A stretch of DNA of 64,000 nucleotides from Sterolibacteriaceae bacterium. Lineage in GTDB: Bacteria; Pseudomonadota; Gammaproteobacteria; Burkholderiales; Rhodocyclaceae. The stretch's first letter is position 1; each line of letters opens with the position of its first letter. The notes beneath the pieces are model-generated. The model did not search any database. It was not told the DNA's origin and saw only the letters and a list, made by a program, of their open reading frames with translations. The position numbers and the translations under genes are program-made. Shown here in pieces: positions 52,381 to 63,721 of the stretch. The stretch covers positions 1-64,000 of the forward strand of contig JANYCD010000035.1 in the NCBI GenBank assembly GCA_025360425.1, read 5' to 3'.

Positions 52381-52953
52381 ATGGATGCCTTCCTGACCTC
52401 GCTGCTGCTTGTCACCTTTTCGGAAATCGGTGACAAGACCCAACTGCTTGCTTTTGTACTCGCCGCGCGGCTCCACAAACCGCTGCCCATCATCGCCGGC
52501 ATATTCGTCGCGACCGTCGCCAATCATCTGCTCGCCGGCTCGCTTGGAGTGTGGATCGCTGAATTCATTCCACCGCACTGGCTGCCCCGGATCACCGGCT
52601 CGGTGTTTGTCATCTTCGGCCTATGGACGCTTCGCCCGGACTCGCTGGATGACGATCCCAAACTTCATCGAAGCGGTATCTTCGTCACCACGCTGATTGC
52701 TTTTTTCATTGCCGAGATGGGCGACAAAACACAACTCGCGACTATTGCGCTCGGTGCACAGTTCAAAGGTCAATTGTTTGGCGTAGTGGCCGGGACCACG
52801 CTTGGCATGATGCTGGCTGATGCCCCGGCAGTCATCATTGGCGAGAAACTCGCGAAGAAGCTGCCACTCAAGGCGTTACGCTGGGCAGCAGCCGGTGTTT
52901 TCATACTTACTGGTGTCGTTACGCTATTCAAGGTACCGGACATCACCTTTTAG
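52381..52953 (+). CDS. GDT1/TMEM165 family (UPF0016) transporter
   Basis: A 190-residue membrane protein with six helices and the duplicated family motif, FSEIGDKTQLLAF and IAEMGDKTQLATI. Bacterial and eukaryotic relatives move Mn2+ or Ca2+, and bacterial forms have been linked to Mn2+ export. Being directly after fur, probably in one transcript, it may balance manganese when iron is scarce. Confidence 0.9.
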   Translation: MDAFLTSLLLVTFSEIGDKTQLLAFVLAARLHKPLPIIAGIFVATVANHLLAGSLGVWIAEFIPPHWLPRITGSVFVIFGLWTLRPDSLDDDPKLHRSGIFVTTLIAFFIAEMGDKTQLATIALGAQFKGQLFGVVAGTTLGMMLADAPAVIIGEKLAKKLPLKALRWAAAGVFILTGVVTLFKVPDITF

Positions 52954-53025
52954 TGATGATAGTTGAGGGATTCATTCGGTAGACCGGTCTTGTTATTTCA
53001 GATCAGGTGAGAACTTTTTATTCCT

Positions 53026-53697
53026 CTACAACTGCAGAAGCGACCTGACCCATTCGGTACTTTCCGTCGCGAGGGGCTGGGCATAAGGCAACAAGTTTTC
53101 TTGCCAGTGTGATCGCTCCCACGTATTCGTACCGTGATAGACATAGAGATGGGGACTGTCCAGAGTGACCAGTTTGTTCTCTGACAACATCTGGTCGATG
53201 ACGCTGGTATCTTCGCCCTGGCGCAAATCTGCATAAGGCGGGACGGCACTCCGCTCTGCAACCAGGCTCCCCTCCCAAGCCCGGATGGCTGACACAAACG
53301 CCGCTTGTGTGGCTTCGTCATACATGACCCAGCGCGATAACACGCAGGCCGGCTTACCGCTCGCGCAGATGATGTTTATCTGGTCCGCCAAACGGGCTGG
53401 TCCATGCCAGTCATCGTCATCCCATTGTGCAACATAGTGACCATGGCTGGCTTCAAGTGAGATATTGCGCAAGGCTCCAAGGGTAAGTTTGGGCGAAGCG
53501 GGTACAGCTACAACGCGAATTGACGTTTCACTCAAGGTGGCAAGATAGTCAACGGTCGCCAGATCGTCGGTTTCATAGAGAACAATCAATTCACGGGGCT
53601 GGTAGGTTTGATTTAAAAAGCAGGAAACAGCGCGCCGTAGCATCGGAACCCGATTGCGAGTGACACAAAGACAGGAAACGAGACGCTCATTGCTCAT
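53026..53697 (-). CDS. Family 2 glycosyltransferase (orphan)
   Basis: A 223-residue GT-A fold enzyme. VSCLCVTRNRVPMLRRAVSCFLNQTY is the nucleotide-sugar-binding start, and AQWDDDDWHGPARL contains the metal-binding Asp cluster. No polysaccharide genes lie near, and the two flanking spacers are short or repetitive, which suggests a recent arrival. The acceptor is unknown. Confidence 0.82.
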   Translation of the reverse strand: MSNERLVSCLCVTRNRVPMLRRAVSCFLNQTYQPRELIVLYETDDLATVDYLATLSETSIRVVAVPASPKLTLGALRNISLEASHGHYVAQWDDDDWHGPARLADQINIICASGKPACVLSRWVMYDEATQAAFVSAIRAWEGSLVAERSAVPPYADLRQGEDTSVIDQMLSENKLVTLDSPHLYVYHGTNTWERSHWQENLLPYAQPLATESTEWVRSLLQL

Positions 53698-53758
53698 TCA
53701 GAAATTCCATATAACGAGCAACCCGTATGGCGACCCAGAACCGTACCCGTACCCGTCC

Positions 53759-53796
53759 GGGTATCTCCGGCGATCCGGGGTATCTCCGGCGATCCG
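53759..53796. repeat. Two perfect 19-bp tandem units
   Basis: The unit starting GGGTATCTCCGGCGATCC occurs exactly twice (53759-53777 and 53778-53796), and a decayed third begins at 53797. A shorter CGTACC-type repeat lies just before it (near 53741-53756). The block sits between the GT2 gene and the recN stop codon. Confidence 0.75.
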
Positions 53797-53819
53797 GGTG
53801 TCTCAGCGAAAAGGGCCGC

Positions 53820-55475
53820 CTAGGGCAACCCCAGCATTTCCATCGCATGCTTGCGCGTCGTTTCGGTGATTTTCACCCCGCCCAGCATGCGTGCGATTTC
53901 TTCGATTCGGCTATTGCGATCGAGCGCGTTGACCCGGCTCAGGGTTTTGCCACCCGCCGTTTCCTTGGCGACCGACCATTGCCAGTCGGCCTGGGCCGCT
54001 ACTTGTGGCAGATGGGTCACGCACAGTACTTGGCGACCTGAACCAAGTTGTTTCAGCAATTGCCCGACAATCTCCGCCACGCCGCCGCCGATACCGACGT
54101 CGACTTCATCAAAGATCAGCGTTTGCACCTCGCCCGCCTGGCTGGCGATAACCTGAATCGCCAAGCCGATGCGCGACAATTCACCACCCGAAACGACCTT
54201 CGCCAGTGGCCGCAGCGATTGTCCGGCATTGGCTGAAACGTTGAACGCCACGCGCTCCAATCCGAAGCTGGCGCCCTCAGGAACTGGCTCAAGCGCGACC
54301 TCAAAACATCCGCCGGCCATCGCCAACTGCTGCATGGCAGCGCTGACCTGCTTCGATAGTTTGGCTGCAGCTTTCTTGCGCTCCGCACTGAGCTTTTTCG
54401 CGAACGACTCGAACTGCCGGTGTGCCGACGCTTCGCGTTCCGCCAGCGCTACCGGGTCCGCCAGCAAACGCAATTCGTCAAGCCGCGCGCCCAATTCGGC
54501 CGCAACGTTCGCCAATTCCTCCGGCGCCACCCGATGCTTGCGCGAGAGCGAAGTCACTGCCTCAAGCCGCGCCTCCAGTTCCTGCAGCCGTTGTGGATCG
54601 AGTTCGAGGTGCTGACGATAGCGCGACAGGGCATGGCTCGCCTCACCAAGCTGGATACGCGCACTTTCCAGCAGTTCCAGCGGTTCCTTGAGAGAAGCGT
54701 CGACCTCTTGAAGGTCGCGCAATCGACCGAGCGCCTGATCAACCATCGGCACTACCGCCAACTCACCTTCGTCCAGCGCCTGCATCGTCATATTGGTGCC
54801 TTCAATCAGGCTTGCCGCATGTGACAAGCGGCTGTGCTCGCGGTTGTCCTCCTGCCATTGCGCGACATCGAAAATCAGCGTCTGCAATTCCTTCACCTGC
54901 CACTCCAGCATTTCGCGTTCACGCACGCTTGCTGCGGAATCGTGTTCGGCTTTTTGGCGCGCTTCGCGCAGGCGCTGCCAGACGCGGAAGGCCTCAGCCA
55001 CTTCACGGGCAAGTCCGGCGAGTCCGGCATGGCTATCAAGCAGCGTCCGCTGCGCATCAGGGCGCAACAGTGATTGATGCGCATGCTGGCCGTGAATGTC
55101 CGCCAACCATTCGGCAGCAATCTTGAGTTGGCTCAGCGTCGCACTGGCGCCATTGATATAGGCGCGCGACTTGCCGGCGGCATCGATTACCCGTCGCAGC
55201 AGACAGGTGTCCTCGGCCTCGAAATCGTTGCTACGCAGCCATGCGTTGAGCGGCCCGTCGCCGGCGACATCGAACTCGGCCGCCACTTCGGCGCGTTCCT
55301 GCCCGGCCCGCACTACACCGCCGTCGGCACGCCCGCCGAGCACCAGCGACAAGGCATCGACCAGAATGGACTTGCCCGCGCCAGTCTCTCCGGTGAGTGC
55401 ACCAAAACCCGGTTCGAATTCAAGTTCGAGGCGGTCGACGATCACAAAATCACGCAGGGCGAGGCGACGCAGCAT
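53820..55475 (-). CDS. recN: DNA repair protein RecN
   Basis: A 551-residue SMC-like ATPase for double-strand break repair. Walker A is GALTGETGAGKSILVDAL, long coiled-coil arms span the middle, and KVVSGGELSRIGLAIQVI (signature) with TLIFDEVDVGIGG (Walker B) end the head domain. ATG 55475 is preferred over a TTG two codons upstream. It begins 2 bases after the small Cys-rich gene. Confidence 0.95.
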   Translation of the reverse strand: MLRRLALRDFVIVDRLELEFEPGFGALTGETGAGKSILVDALSLVLGGRADGGVVRAGQERAEVAAEFDVAGDGPLNAWLRSNDFEAEDTCLLRRVIDAAGKSRAYINGASATLSQLKIAAEWLADIHGQHAHQSLLRPDAQRTLLDSHAGLAGLAREVAEAFRVWQRLREARQKAEHDSAASVREREMLEWQVKELQTLIFDVAQWQEDNREHSRLSHAASLIEGTNMTMQALDEGELAVVPMVDQALGRLRDLQEVDASLKEPLELLESARIQLGEASHALSRYRQHLELDPQRLQELEARLEAVTSLSRKHRVAPEELANVAAELGARLDELRLLADPVALAEREASAHRQFESFAKKLSAERKKAAAKLSKQVSAAMQQLAMAGGCFEVALEPVPEGASFGLERVAFNVSANAGQSLRPLAKVVSGGELSRIGLAIQVIASQAGEVQTLIFDEVDVGIGGGVAEIVGQLLKQLGSGRQVLCVTHLPQVAAQADWQWSVAKETAGGKTLSRVNALDRNSRIEEIARMLGGVKITETTRKHAMEMLGLP

Positions 55476-55477
55476 GG

Positions 55478-55696
55478 TCAATGCGGTCTCGGTGTTTTCA
55501 GTTCAGCCCACACGATCCAGCGTCCGCAGGCGGAGATTGTTTCGCGTTGGGTGTGGTGCCAGGGGCCGCCGACGCATGTGCCGCGCGCGTTCTCGGCGTG
55601 GTCAATGCTCATGCGGTCAACTGACAAGCGACGCACGCCGGCCCAGCGATCGCATGACAGGCATTTGGGAATTGCGGATTTGACACGGGTGCCCAT
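55478..55696 (-). CDS. Small Cys-rich protein between nadK and recN
   Basis: A 72-residue protein with four cysteines: KCLSC (12 and 15), GTC (41) and SACG (57). GGPWHH and WIVWAEL lie around the last two. The pattern suggests a small zinc-binding fold. The frame fills the nadK-recN gap precisely: it starts 11 bases after the nadK stop and ends 2 bases before recN. I recall similar short proteins in betaproteobacteria but know no function. Confidence 0.68.
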   Translation of the reverse strand: MGTRVKSAIPKCLSCDRWAGVRRLSVDRMSIDHAENARGTCVGGPWHHTQRETISACGRWIVWAELKTPRPH

Positions 55697-55707
55697 GACC
55701 AGCGCTG

Positions 55708-56598
55708 CTAACCCTTCGGCACCGAGCTCCAATGGAGCTTTTCACGCAGCATGGCAAAGTAGCTGTAGCCCGGCGGATGCAACAGAGTCACGGTCTGATC
55801 AGCCTTGGCCAGGCGCACGCAATCACCGGCCTGGGCGTCGAAGCGCGCCTGTCCGTCGAAGTGCATGCTGGCATCGTAGGGGGGCAACAATGTCAGTTCA
55901 ACCACGCTCTTGTCGGGAATGGTGATCGGGCGATTGGACAGTGCGTGCGGACACAGCGGGACCACCGCGATGCCGGGCACCGACGGATGCAGGATCGGGC
56001 CATTAGCAGACAAGGCGTAAGCGGTGGACCCGGTTGGCGTTGCCACGATCATGCCATCGGCGCGCAGCACATAGAGAAATTCACCATCGACCTTGACTTC
56101 GATCTCGATCATGCGCCCCAGTTCGCCGCGATTGACCACGACATCATTGAACGCCAGTACCTGAAACATCAACTCGCCATCGCGCCGCACCGTGGCCTCG
56201 AGCAAAAAACGGCGCTCCTCGATAAAACGCCCGGCCAGCAAATCACCGATGCCGGTGAGCATGTCGTGACGGGAGATATCGGTCATGAAACCCAGCCGCC
56301 CTTGATTGACACCAACCAAAGGAACATCGTATTGCGCCAGGCGACGTGCCGCATCAAGCATGGTGCCGTCGCCGCCGATAACGATGGCGACGTCAGCTTC
56401 AGCACCGATGGTTTCATAGCTGACCGGCGCATGGCCTCCGCTCGCCATTGACTCGGCGGTACCACGTTCAACCTGCACCTTGACTCCATACCCATGCAGA
56501 TAGTCCGCAAGGGCCAGCACGGACTCGGCAATTTCCGGGCTGCGGTATTTGCCGATCAGGGCTGCGGCGCGGATGGGCTTTTTGAATGTCTCGGTCAT
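55708..56598 (-). CDS. nadK: NAD kinase
   Basis: A 296-residue enzyme making NADP from NAD. The GGDGTML motif (near residue 74) and [13 protein letters not shown] are intact, as are the Gly-rich [20 protein letters not shown] residues of the C-terminal domain. It is divergent from hrcA and begins the nadK-small protein-recN series. Confidence 0.96.
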   Translation of the reverse strand: MTETFKKPIRAAALIGKYRSPEIAESVLALADYLHGYGVKVQVERGTAESMASGGHAPVSYETIGAEADVAIVIGGDGTMLDAARRLAQYDVPLVGVNQGRLGFMTDISRHDMLTGIGDLLAGRFIEERRFLLEATVRRDGELMFQVLAFNDVVVNRGELGRMIEIEVKVDGEFLYVLRADGMIVATPTGSTAYALSANGPILHPSVPGIAVVPLCPHALSNRPITIPDKSVVELTLLPPYDASMHFDGQARFDAQAGDCVRLAKADQTVTLLHPPGYSYFAMLREKLHWSSVPKG

Positions 56599-56686
56599 AG
56601 CCGATGATTAAACCATAAACCCGCTATGAACCAGCAAAAGCGCGCGCCGGCTTCATTCCGTCCGACATTTCTATAGAATGGCCCCC

Positions 56687-57706
56687 ATGCTCGACGCTCG
56701 CGCACAGGCCCTGCTCAAAACCCTGATCGAACGCTATATCGCGGAAGGTCAACCGGTCGGCTCGCGCACGCTCTCCAAATATTCCGGCCTCGAACTTTCG
56801 CCAGCCACGATCCGTAACGTAATGTCGGACCTGGAGGAAATGGGCTTCATTGCCAGCCCCCACACTTCCGCAGGGCGAATTCCCACACCGCGCGGCTACC
56901 GCCTGTTTGTCGATTCTCTGCTGACGGTGAAGCCACTGGCGCACCAGGAAATTTCCGAAATCAAGGGCGCCATCCATCCCGACCAACCACAGCGCATCCT
57001 CAGCCATGCGTCGCAACTACTGTCGGCGCTAACGCATTTCGCCGGTGTAGTGGTTGCGCCGCGACGTCAATTGCCCAGCATCCGCCAGATCGAGTTCCTC
57101 AATCTCTCGGAAAAGCGCATCCTGCTGATCATCGTCACCTCTGACGGCGAAGTGCAAAACCGCATTCTGTTTACCCAGCGCTCCTATTCTCCTTCGGAAT
57201 TGGTGGAGGCCGCCAACTACCTCAACCAGAACTGCATCGGCCTCGACTTCGAACAAATCCGCCGTCGCCTGCGTGACGAATTGCACCAGTTGCGCAGCGA
57301 CATGAGCGAACTGATGAATGCCGCAGTCGACGTCGGCAACCAGGCTATCGCCGACGCATCGAGTCAGTACGTGATCAGCGGCGAGCGCAATCTGCTCGAG
57401 GTCGAAGACCTGTCATCCAACATGACGCGCCTGCGCCGCCTGTTCGATCTGTTTGAACAAAGGACCAGCCTTGCCCAGTTACTTGAGGTATCCAGCAAGG
57501 CCGATGGCGTACAGGTGTTCATTGGCGGCGAATCCGGCATCGACACCCTCGACGAGTGCAGCGTGGTCACCGCACCCTACGTTGCGGATGGTGAAGTGAT
57601 CGGCACCATCGGCGTCATCGGCCCAACGCGCATGGCTTACGAACGGGTGATCCCCATTGTCGACATCACCGCCAAGCTGCTCTCATCGGTCCTGTCCAAC
57701 CCTTGA
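56687..57706 (+). CDS. hrcA: Heat-inducible transcription repressor HrcA
   Basis: A 339-residue repressor that binds CIRCE elements and responds to GroEL. The N-terminal winged helix shows [29 protein letters not shown] and [23 protein letters not shown] 56687 (MLDARAQ) matches the usual start; an ATG three codons upstream is also possible. It shares its stop with the hemH start (TGATG). I find no CIRCE near it, so its targets (usually groESL) must lie elsewhere. Confidence 0.93.
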   Translation: MLDARAQALLKTLIERYIAEGQPVGSRTLSKYSGLELSPATIRNVMSDLEEMGFIASPHTSAGRIPTPRGYRLFVDSLLTVKPLAHQEISEIKGAIHPDQPQRILSHASQLLSALTHFAGVVVAPRRQLPSIRQIEFLNLSEKRILLIIVTSDGEVQNRILFTQRSYSPSELVEAANYLNQNCIGLDFEQIRRRLRDELHQLRSDMSELMNAAVDVGNQAIADASSQYVISGERNLLEVEDLSSNMTRLRRLFDLFEQRTSLAQLLEVSSKADGVQVFIGGESGIDTLDECSVVTAPYVADGEVIGTIGVIGPTRMAYERVIPIVDITAKLLSSVLSNP

Positions 57707-58794
57707 TGGGACGTTTCGAGCAGGAACCGCCGCACACGCACGGCACTACAGCGCAAACCGCGGTGCTGCTGGTAAATCTGGGCACACCGGAAGCGCCCAC
57801 CGCGCCAGCGGTGCGCACCTACCTCAAACAATTCCTTTCCGACCCGCGTGTGGTGGAAATTCCGTCCGTGGTTTGGCAACCGATTCTGCGCGGCATCATT
57901 CTCAATACGCGGCCTGCGCGGTCGGCACAGAAATACGCCAAAATCTGGACCAGGGATGGTTCACCGCTGAAGGTTCATACCGAAAAGTTGACCAAGCTGC
58001 TTAAAGGCTGCCTGGGTGAAGCGGGTCATCGCGAAATCATCGTCGACTACGCCATGCGCTACGGCCAACCAGCCATTGGTGCTGTACTCGATCGCCTCAA
58101 AGCTCAAGGCGCCCGCCGCATTTTGATTGTGCCGCTTTACCCGCAATATGCCGCCTCCACTAGCGCCAGCGTATTTGATGCGGTCGCTGCCTGGGGACAA
58201 AGCTGCCGTAACCTGCCCGAGTTGCGCTTCGTGCGTAATTTCCACGACCGGCGCGACTACATCGCCGTGCTTGCCGCTTCGGTGCGGGAGCACTGGAAAA
58301 GCAACGGTCGCGGTGAAAAGCTGGTGATGAGCTTCCACGGCCTGCCCAAACGTTCACTGGATCTCGGTGACCCGTATTTTTGCGAATGCCAGAAAACCGG
58401 ACGACTGCTTGGTGAAGCGCTGGATCTAAAACCCGCAGAGTACGCCGTGACTTTCCAGTCCCGCTTTGGTCGCGCCAAATGGCTGCAACCCTACACCCAG
58501 CCCACCCTGGAACAATTGGCGCGGACAGGTGTTCATCGTGTCGACGTGATCTGCCCTGGTTTCGTCGCCGATTGCCTGGAAACCCTGGAAGAAATCGCCA
58601 TTGAATGCAGGGCTGCCTTCGTTGCCAATGGCGGCAAGGAGTTCCATTACATTCCCTGCCTCAATGAACGACCGGATTGGGTGGACACCCTCAACGACCT
58701 TGTTGTCGAACATCTCGGCAGCTGGCTTGGCCAGTCGGGGCGAGCTGACCCGATTACACTGCTGCGCGCCAAGGCGATGGGCGCGACGCACTGA
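57706..58794 (+). CDS. hemH: Ferrochelatase
   Basis: A 362-residue enzyme that inserts Fe2+ into protoporphyrin IX, the last step of haem synthesis. VLLVNLGTPEAP starts the first domain, the catalytic His lies in VMSFHGLPKRSLDLGDPY, and CPGFVADCLETLEEI is near the end. The start overlaps the hrcA stop, so the two are translationally coupled. Confidence 0.95.
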   Translation: MGRFEQEPPHTHGTTAQTAVLLVNLGTPEAPTAPAVRTYLKQFLSDPRVVEIPSVVWQPILRGIILNTRPARSAQKYAKIWTRDGSPLKVHTEKLTKLLKGCLGEAGHREIIVDYAMRYGQPAIGAVLDRLKAQGARRILIVPLYPQYAASTSASVFDAVAAWGQSCRNLPELRFVRNFHDRRDYIAVLAASVREHWKSNGRGEKLVMSFHGLPKRSLDLGDPYFCECQKTGRLLGEALDLKPAEYAVTFQSRFGRAKWLQPYTQPTLEQLARTGVHRVDVICPGFVADCLETLEEIAIECRAAFVANGGKEFHYIPCLNERPDWVDTLNDLVVEHLGSWLGQSGRADPITLLRAKAMGATH

Positions 58795-58862
58795 TCGAGG
58801 GATCAACCGCGCAAGCAGAGCCATCCTCCTTATGGCTCGAACTACCCTGAATCGGAGTGCCC

Positions 58863-58890
58863 CTTGAAGTCCAACGAGACATCCCCATAT
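58863..58890 (+). promoter_or_regulatory. Candidate sigma-32 heat-shock promoter for grpE
   Basis: CTTGAAG (58863-58869) and CCCCATAT (58883-58890) are 13 bases apart and match the RpoH consensus (CTTGAAA, 11-16 bases, CCCCATNT) at nearly every position. It lies 33 bases before the grpE start codon. Confidence 0.75.
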
Positions 58891-58923
58891 GCGGCCAGTT
58901 GATTAACCGCACACTCACAAATC

Positions 58924-59493
58924 ATGTCGGATCACCCACAAAACCCCTCGTCTCAGCCTAACCAAACGGCTGCCCCCACTGGCGAAGCATGCACGCCCCC
59001 GGAACCCGGCGTGGAAAGCATGCCCAGCCTCGAAGAACAACTCAAAGCGGCCGAACTGTTGGCGGCCGAGCACCACGACTCCTGGCTTAGGGCCAAGGCC
59101 GAAACCGAGAACGTCCGCCGCCGTGGCCAAGAAGACATGGTCAAGGCCGGCAAGTATGCCGCTGAGCGCTTTGCCGGCGAACTCGTCCCGGTCATGGACA
59201 GCCTTGAAGCGGCGCTGGCCAACGAGAACCAGAGCGCCGAAGCGCTCAAGGCCGGGGTTGAGTTGACGCTGCGGCAACTGGTGTCGGCCTTCGAGAAATC
59301 CAGCATGGTCGAGATCAATCCCGCCGGTGAGAAATTCGATCCGCACCGCCATCAGGCCATCGGTCAGCTGGAAGACGAAGGCGAGCCGAACCGCGTACTA
59401 CAAGTCCTGCAAAAGGGTTATGCCCTGCACGATCGCGTGATTCGCCCGGCCCTGGTGATGGTTTCCAAGGCAAAACCCGCGCCTGAGGCTTGA
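58924..59493 (+). CDS. grpE: Nucleotide exchange factor GrpE
   Basis: A 189-residue co-chaperone of DnaK. An acidic, disordered N-terminus is followed by the long dimer helix ([32 protein letters not shown]). The C-terminal beta domain ends in [18 protein letters not shown]. It is preceded by a sigma-32 promoter and followed by dnaK-dnaJ. Confidence 0.95.
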   Translation: MSDHPQNPSSQPNQTAAPTGEACTPPEPGVESMPSLEEQLKAAELLAAEHHDSWLRAKAETENVRRRGQEDMVKAGKYAAERFAGELVPVMDSLEAALANENQSAEALKAGVELTLRQLVSAFEKSSMVEINPAGEKFDPHRHQAIGQLEDEGEPNRVLQVLQKGYALHDRVIRPALVMVSKAKPAPEA

Positions 59494-59570
59494 ATTAACG
59501 GCTCTGGCCCCAACTTATTGAACAGGTTAATTAATTGCGGGGAGCGTGGCGCTGAGCGGGTTTAACCCCT

Positions 59571-59595
59571 CACTCCTCACCCCTCACTCTTCACT
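59571..59595. repeat. CCTCACT tandem repeat before dnaK
   Basis: Four heptamer-like units (CCTCACT, CCTCACC, CCTCACT, CTTCAC) lie directly upstream of the dnaK ribosome-binding site. They match, on the other strand and in the same order, units in the nuoI-nuoJ spacer. Confidence 0.65.
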
Positions 59596-59609
59596 TGAAA
59601 GGAAGCAAC

Positions 59610-61544
<1,935 letters not shown>

Positions 61545-61549
61545 GGGAC

Positions 61550-61672
61550 CAGGGGCTAGAGTTTAGGGACTAGAAAATCAGCGGAGCGCCTACGGGCGCT
61601 TTCCGCATTTTCGCCCTACCTTGAGCTCTGCCTCTTCCTAGTCACCAGTCCCTAGCCTCCAGCCCCAAAAAA
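61550..61672. repeat. Inverted repeat element with inner hairpin in the dnaK-dnaJ spacer
   Basis: GGGACCAGGGGCTAG and GGGACTAG near 61550-61572 are mirrored by CTAGTCACC, AGTCCCTAGCC and CCAGCCCC at 61637-61667. Inside, GCGGAGCGCC (61581-61590) pairs with GGCGCTTTCCGC (61595-61606) around TACG, with a 2-base bulge, followed by ATTTT. The element ends within a few bases of the dnaJ start codon. Confidence 0.7.
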
Positions 61673-61673
61673 A

Positions 61674-62798
61674 ATGGCCAAAAAAGACTTTTACGAAGTG
61701 CTCGGCGTCAATCGCGACGCATCCGATGACGAAATCAAGAAGGCCTACCGCAAGCTGGCCATGAAGCATCATCCGGACCGCAATCCGGACAATCCCAAGT
61801 CGGAAGAGCAATTCAAGGAGGCCAAGGAAGCCTACGAAATTCTTTCCGATGCGCCAAAGCGCGCTGCCTATGATCAGTACGGTCATGCCGGTGTCGATCC
61901 GCAAGCCGGCATGGGCGCAGGCGCTGCTGGTGGTGGTTTTGCCGATGCCTTCGGCGATATTTTCGGCGATATTTTCGGAGGTGGCCGCGGGGGTAGTGGC
62001 GGACGTTCCAATGTCTATCGCGGCGCCGACCTGCGTTACAACCTGGAAATTTCGCTGGAAGATGCAGCGCGCGGATCAGAGACCCGCATCCGCATTCCGA
62101 CCATGGAGGAATGCGAGATTTGCAGTGGCAGTGGCGCCAAACCGGGCACCGAACCGAAGAGCTGCCCGACCTGCGGCGGCCACGGCCAGGTGCGCATGCA
62201 GCAGGGATTTTTCTCGTTGCAGCAGACCTGCCCGAAATGTCACGGCACCGGCCGTTTCATCCCGACGCCGTGCACTACCTGCCACGGCGCTGGCCGTATC
62301 AAGCAGCAGAAGACACTGTCGGTCAAGATTCCTGCCGGTATCGACGAGGGCGACCGCATTCGTCTCTCTGGCGAGGGCGAGCCTGGCGTCAATGGCGGCC
62401 CGTCGGGCGATCTGTACGTGCAGATCCATCTCAAGGAACACGCCGTGTTCCAGCGCGATCACGACGATCTGCATTGCGAAATGCCGATCGGTTTTGCCAT
62501 CGCCGCGCTGGGCGGAGAAATCGAGATCCCGACCCTCGACGGCATGGCGCGCCTCAAGATTCCTGCCGAAACCCAAAGTGGGAAAGTGTTCCGCCTGCGC
62601 GGCAAGGGCATCAAGGGTATCCGCAGCGTCGGTCGCGGTGACCTTATGTGCCACGTCGTCGTGGAGACCCCGGTCAATCTGACCGAACGGCAACGGGAAT
62701 TGCTCAAGGAGTTTGAAGAAATCAATCTCAAGGATGCCGGACATCACAACCCGCGCGCCAAGGGCTGGATGGACAAGGTCAAGGAATTCTTCGGCTGA
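61674..62798 (+). CDS. dnaJ: Chaperone DnaJ (Hsp40)
   Basis: A 374-residue co-chaperone that stimulates DnaK. The J domain carries HHPDRNPDN, a Gly/Phe-rich region includes [13 protein letters not shown], and four zinc-binding CxxCxGxG repeats follow ([32 protein letters not shown]). The start codon is preceded by CCCC and a run of A, with no Shine-Dalgarno sequence, because a repeat element lies directly upstream. Confidence 0.97.
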   Translation: MAKKDFYEVLGVNRDASDDEIKKAYRKLAMKHHPDRNPDNPKSEEQFKEAKEAYEILSDAPKRAAYDQYGHAGVDPQAGMGAGAAGGGFADAFGDIFGDIFGGGRGGSGGRSNVYRGADLRYNLEISLEDAARGSETRIRIPTMEECEICSGSGAKPGTEPKSCPTCGGHGQVRMQQGFFSLQQTCPKCHGTGRFIPTPCTTCHGAGRIKQQKTLSVKIPAGIDEGDRIRLSGEGEPGVNGGPSGDLYVQIHLKEHAVFQRDHDDLHCEMPIGFAIAALGGEIEIPTLDGMARLKIPAETQSGKVFRLRGKGIKGIRSVGRGDLMCHVVVETPVNLTERQRELLKEFEEINLKDAGHHNPRAKGWMDKVKEFFG

Positions 62799-62873
62799 TC
62801 GGTTCCAGATCGTCTGCGCTGCTGCGGGGAGTATAGCTATCCGGGGTGAGAGAGGGAGCTACAACACTGACCA

Positions 62874-63326
62874 ATGAAACACCACCGCAATATTCGTCGC
62901 ATCGATACCGACGCCAACCGCACCTATGCCTGGCTGGTCCAGGTGCAGCGTCAAAATTGCATCGTTATAAAAATGTTCACCGACACGGTTTACGGCGGTA
63001 GGCGCAAAGCGTTGGCGGCCTCGATCAACTATCGTGATCAACTCATTGCCGGGGTAAACCCCGTTGGGCATGAACTCTGGAGCCGCACAATACTGCGCCG
63101 TAACAACACGTCCGGAATTGTTGGCGTTGCCCGTTACGACAAGCTCGCCAATCCGCGCACCGGACGCCGTGAGGTATTCTGGTTGGCTGCCTGGGTTGAT
63201 GAATACGGCGCCAGCCGCAAACGCAAATTCTCGGTACTGCGCCATGGCGAACGCAAAGCCAGACAGCTTGCCATCACCGAGCGTGAACGCCAGCTCATTC
63301 GGGTCTGTACAGTCAAGCAGGCATAG
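62874..63326 (+). CDS. AP2/ERF-domain DNA-binding protein
   Basis: A 150-residue basic protein with an AP2-like domain at about residues 78-140 (TSGIVGVARYDK, then FWLAAWVDEYGASRKRKFSV). The N-terminus (YAWLVQVQRQ) looks like an earlier, degenerate copy of the same fold. Bacterial AP2 proteins are usually linked to phages, homing endonucleases or mobile DNA. It follows dnaJ but has its own GGGAG, and looks like an accessory gene. Confidence 0.72.
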   Translation: MKHHRNIRRIDTDANRTYAWLVQVQRQNCIVIKMFTDTVYGGRRKALAASINYRDQLIAGVNPVGHELWSRTILRRNNTSGIVGVARYDKLANPRTGRREVFWLAAWVDEYGASRKRKFSVLRHGERKARQLAITERERQLIRVCTVKQA

Positions 63327-63460
63327 TCCGCGAGACGATGGGCAGTCGCCGGTCTCAAGGCCGAAGCGCTGGACGGAGGAGGACGCGGCCAAGCACGAGC
63401 GCATCCGGCAATTCAAAAACCCGCTAAAATCCTTACCCGGTAATACTTGAGGAGCATTTC

Positions 63461-63721
63461 ATGGCAACGGTATCGGTCACCAGCAAGGGCCAGGTCACGA
63501 TTCCCAAAGGGGTGCGGCAGGCGCTCGGAATCACCCCCGGCAGCAAGGTTGAATTCGGCCTTGATGGCAGCGGCGCGCGCCTCAAGCTCATCAAGAGAAA
63601 AGCACCCTCACGCATTGAGGATGGCCCGGATATCCTGAACTATGCCGGTCCGCGCATCCCGATCAATGAGATGCATGGTGGCGTGGCCATGAAGAAGGCG
63701 GCCAAGCGTGCGCGCCGTTGA
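63461..63721 (+). CDS. AbrB-fold antitoxin (second toxin-antitoxin pair)
   Basis: An 86-residue protein whose N-terminal domain is VTSKGQVTIPKGVRQALGITPGSKVEFGL, like the antitoxin at 33.9 kb. The tail has KRKAPSRIEDGPDILNYAG and a basic end, where it probably holds the toxin. GAGGAG lies 9 bases before ATG 63461. It overlaps the PIN toxin gene by 14 bases. Confidence 0.87.
   Translation: MATVSVTSKGQVTIPKGVRQALGITPGSKVEFGLDGSGARLKLIKRKAPSRIEDGPDILNYAGPRIPINEMHGGVAMKKAAKRARR

Noticed and set aside
58795-59609. CIRCE element before grpE or dnaK
   Set aside because: Only GAGTGC-like fragments occur; no 9-base inverted pair with a 9-base spacer was found.
62859-63416. 185-codon open frame on the minus strand
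   Set aside because: It competes with the AP2-domain gene on the plus strand, which has a recognisable domain and a ribosome-binding sequence.
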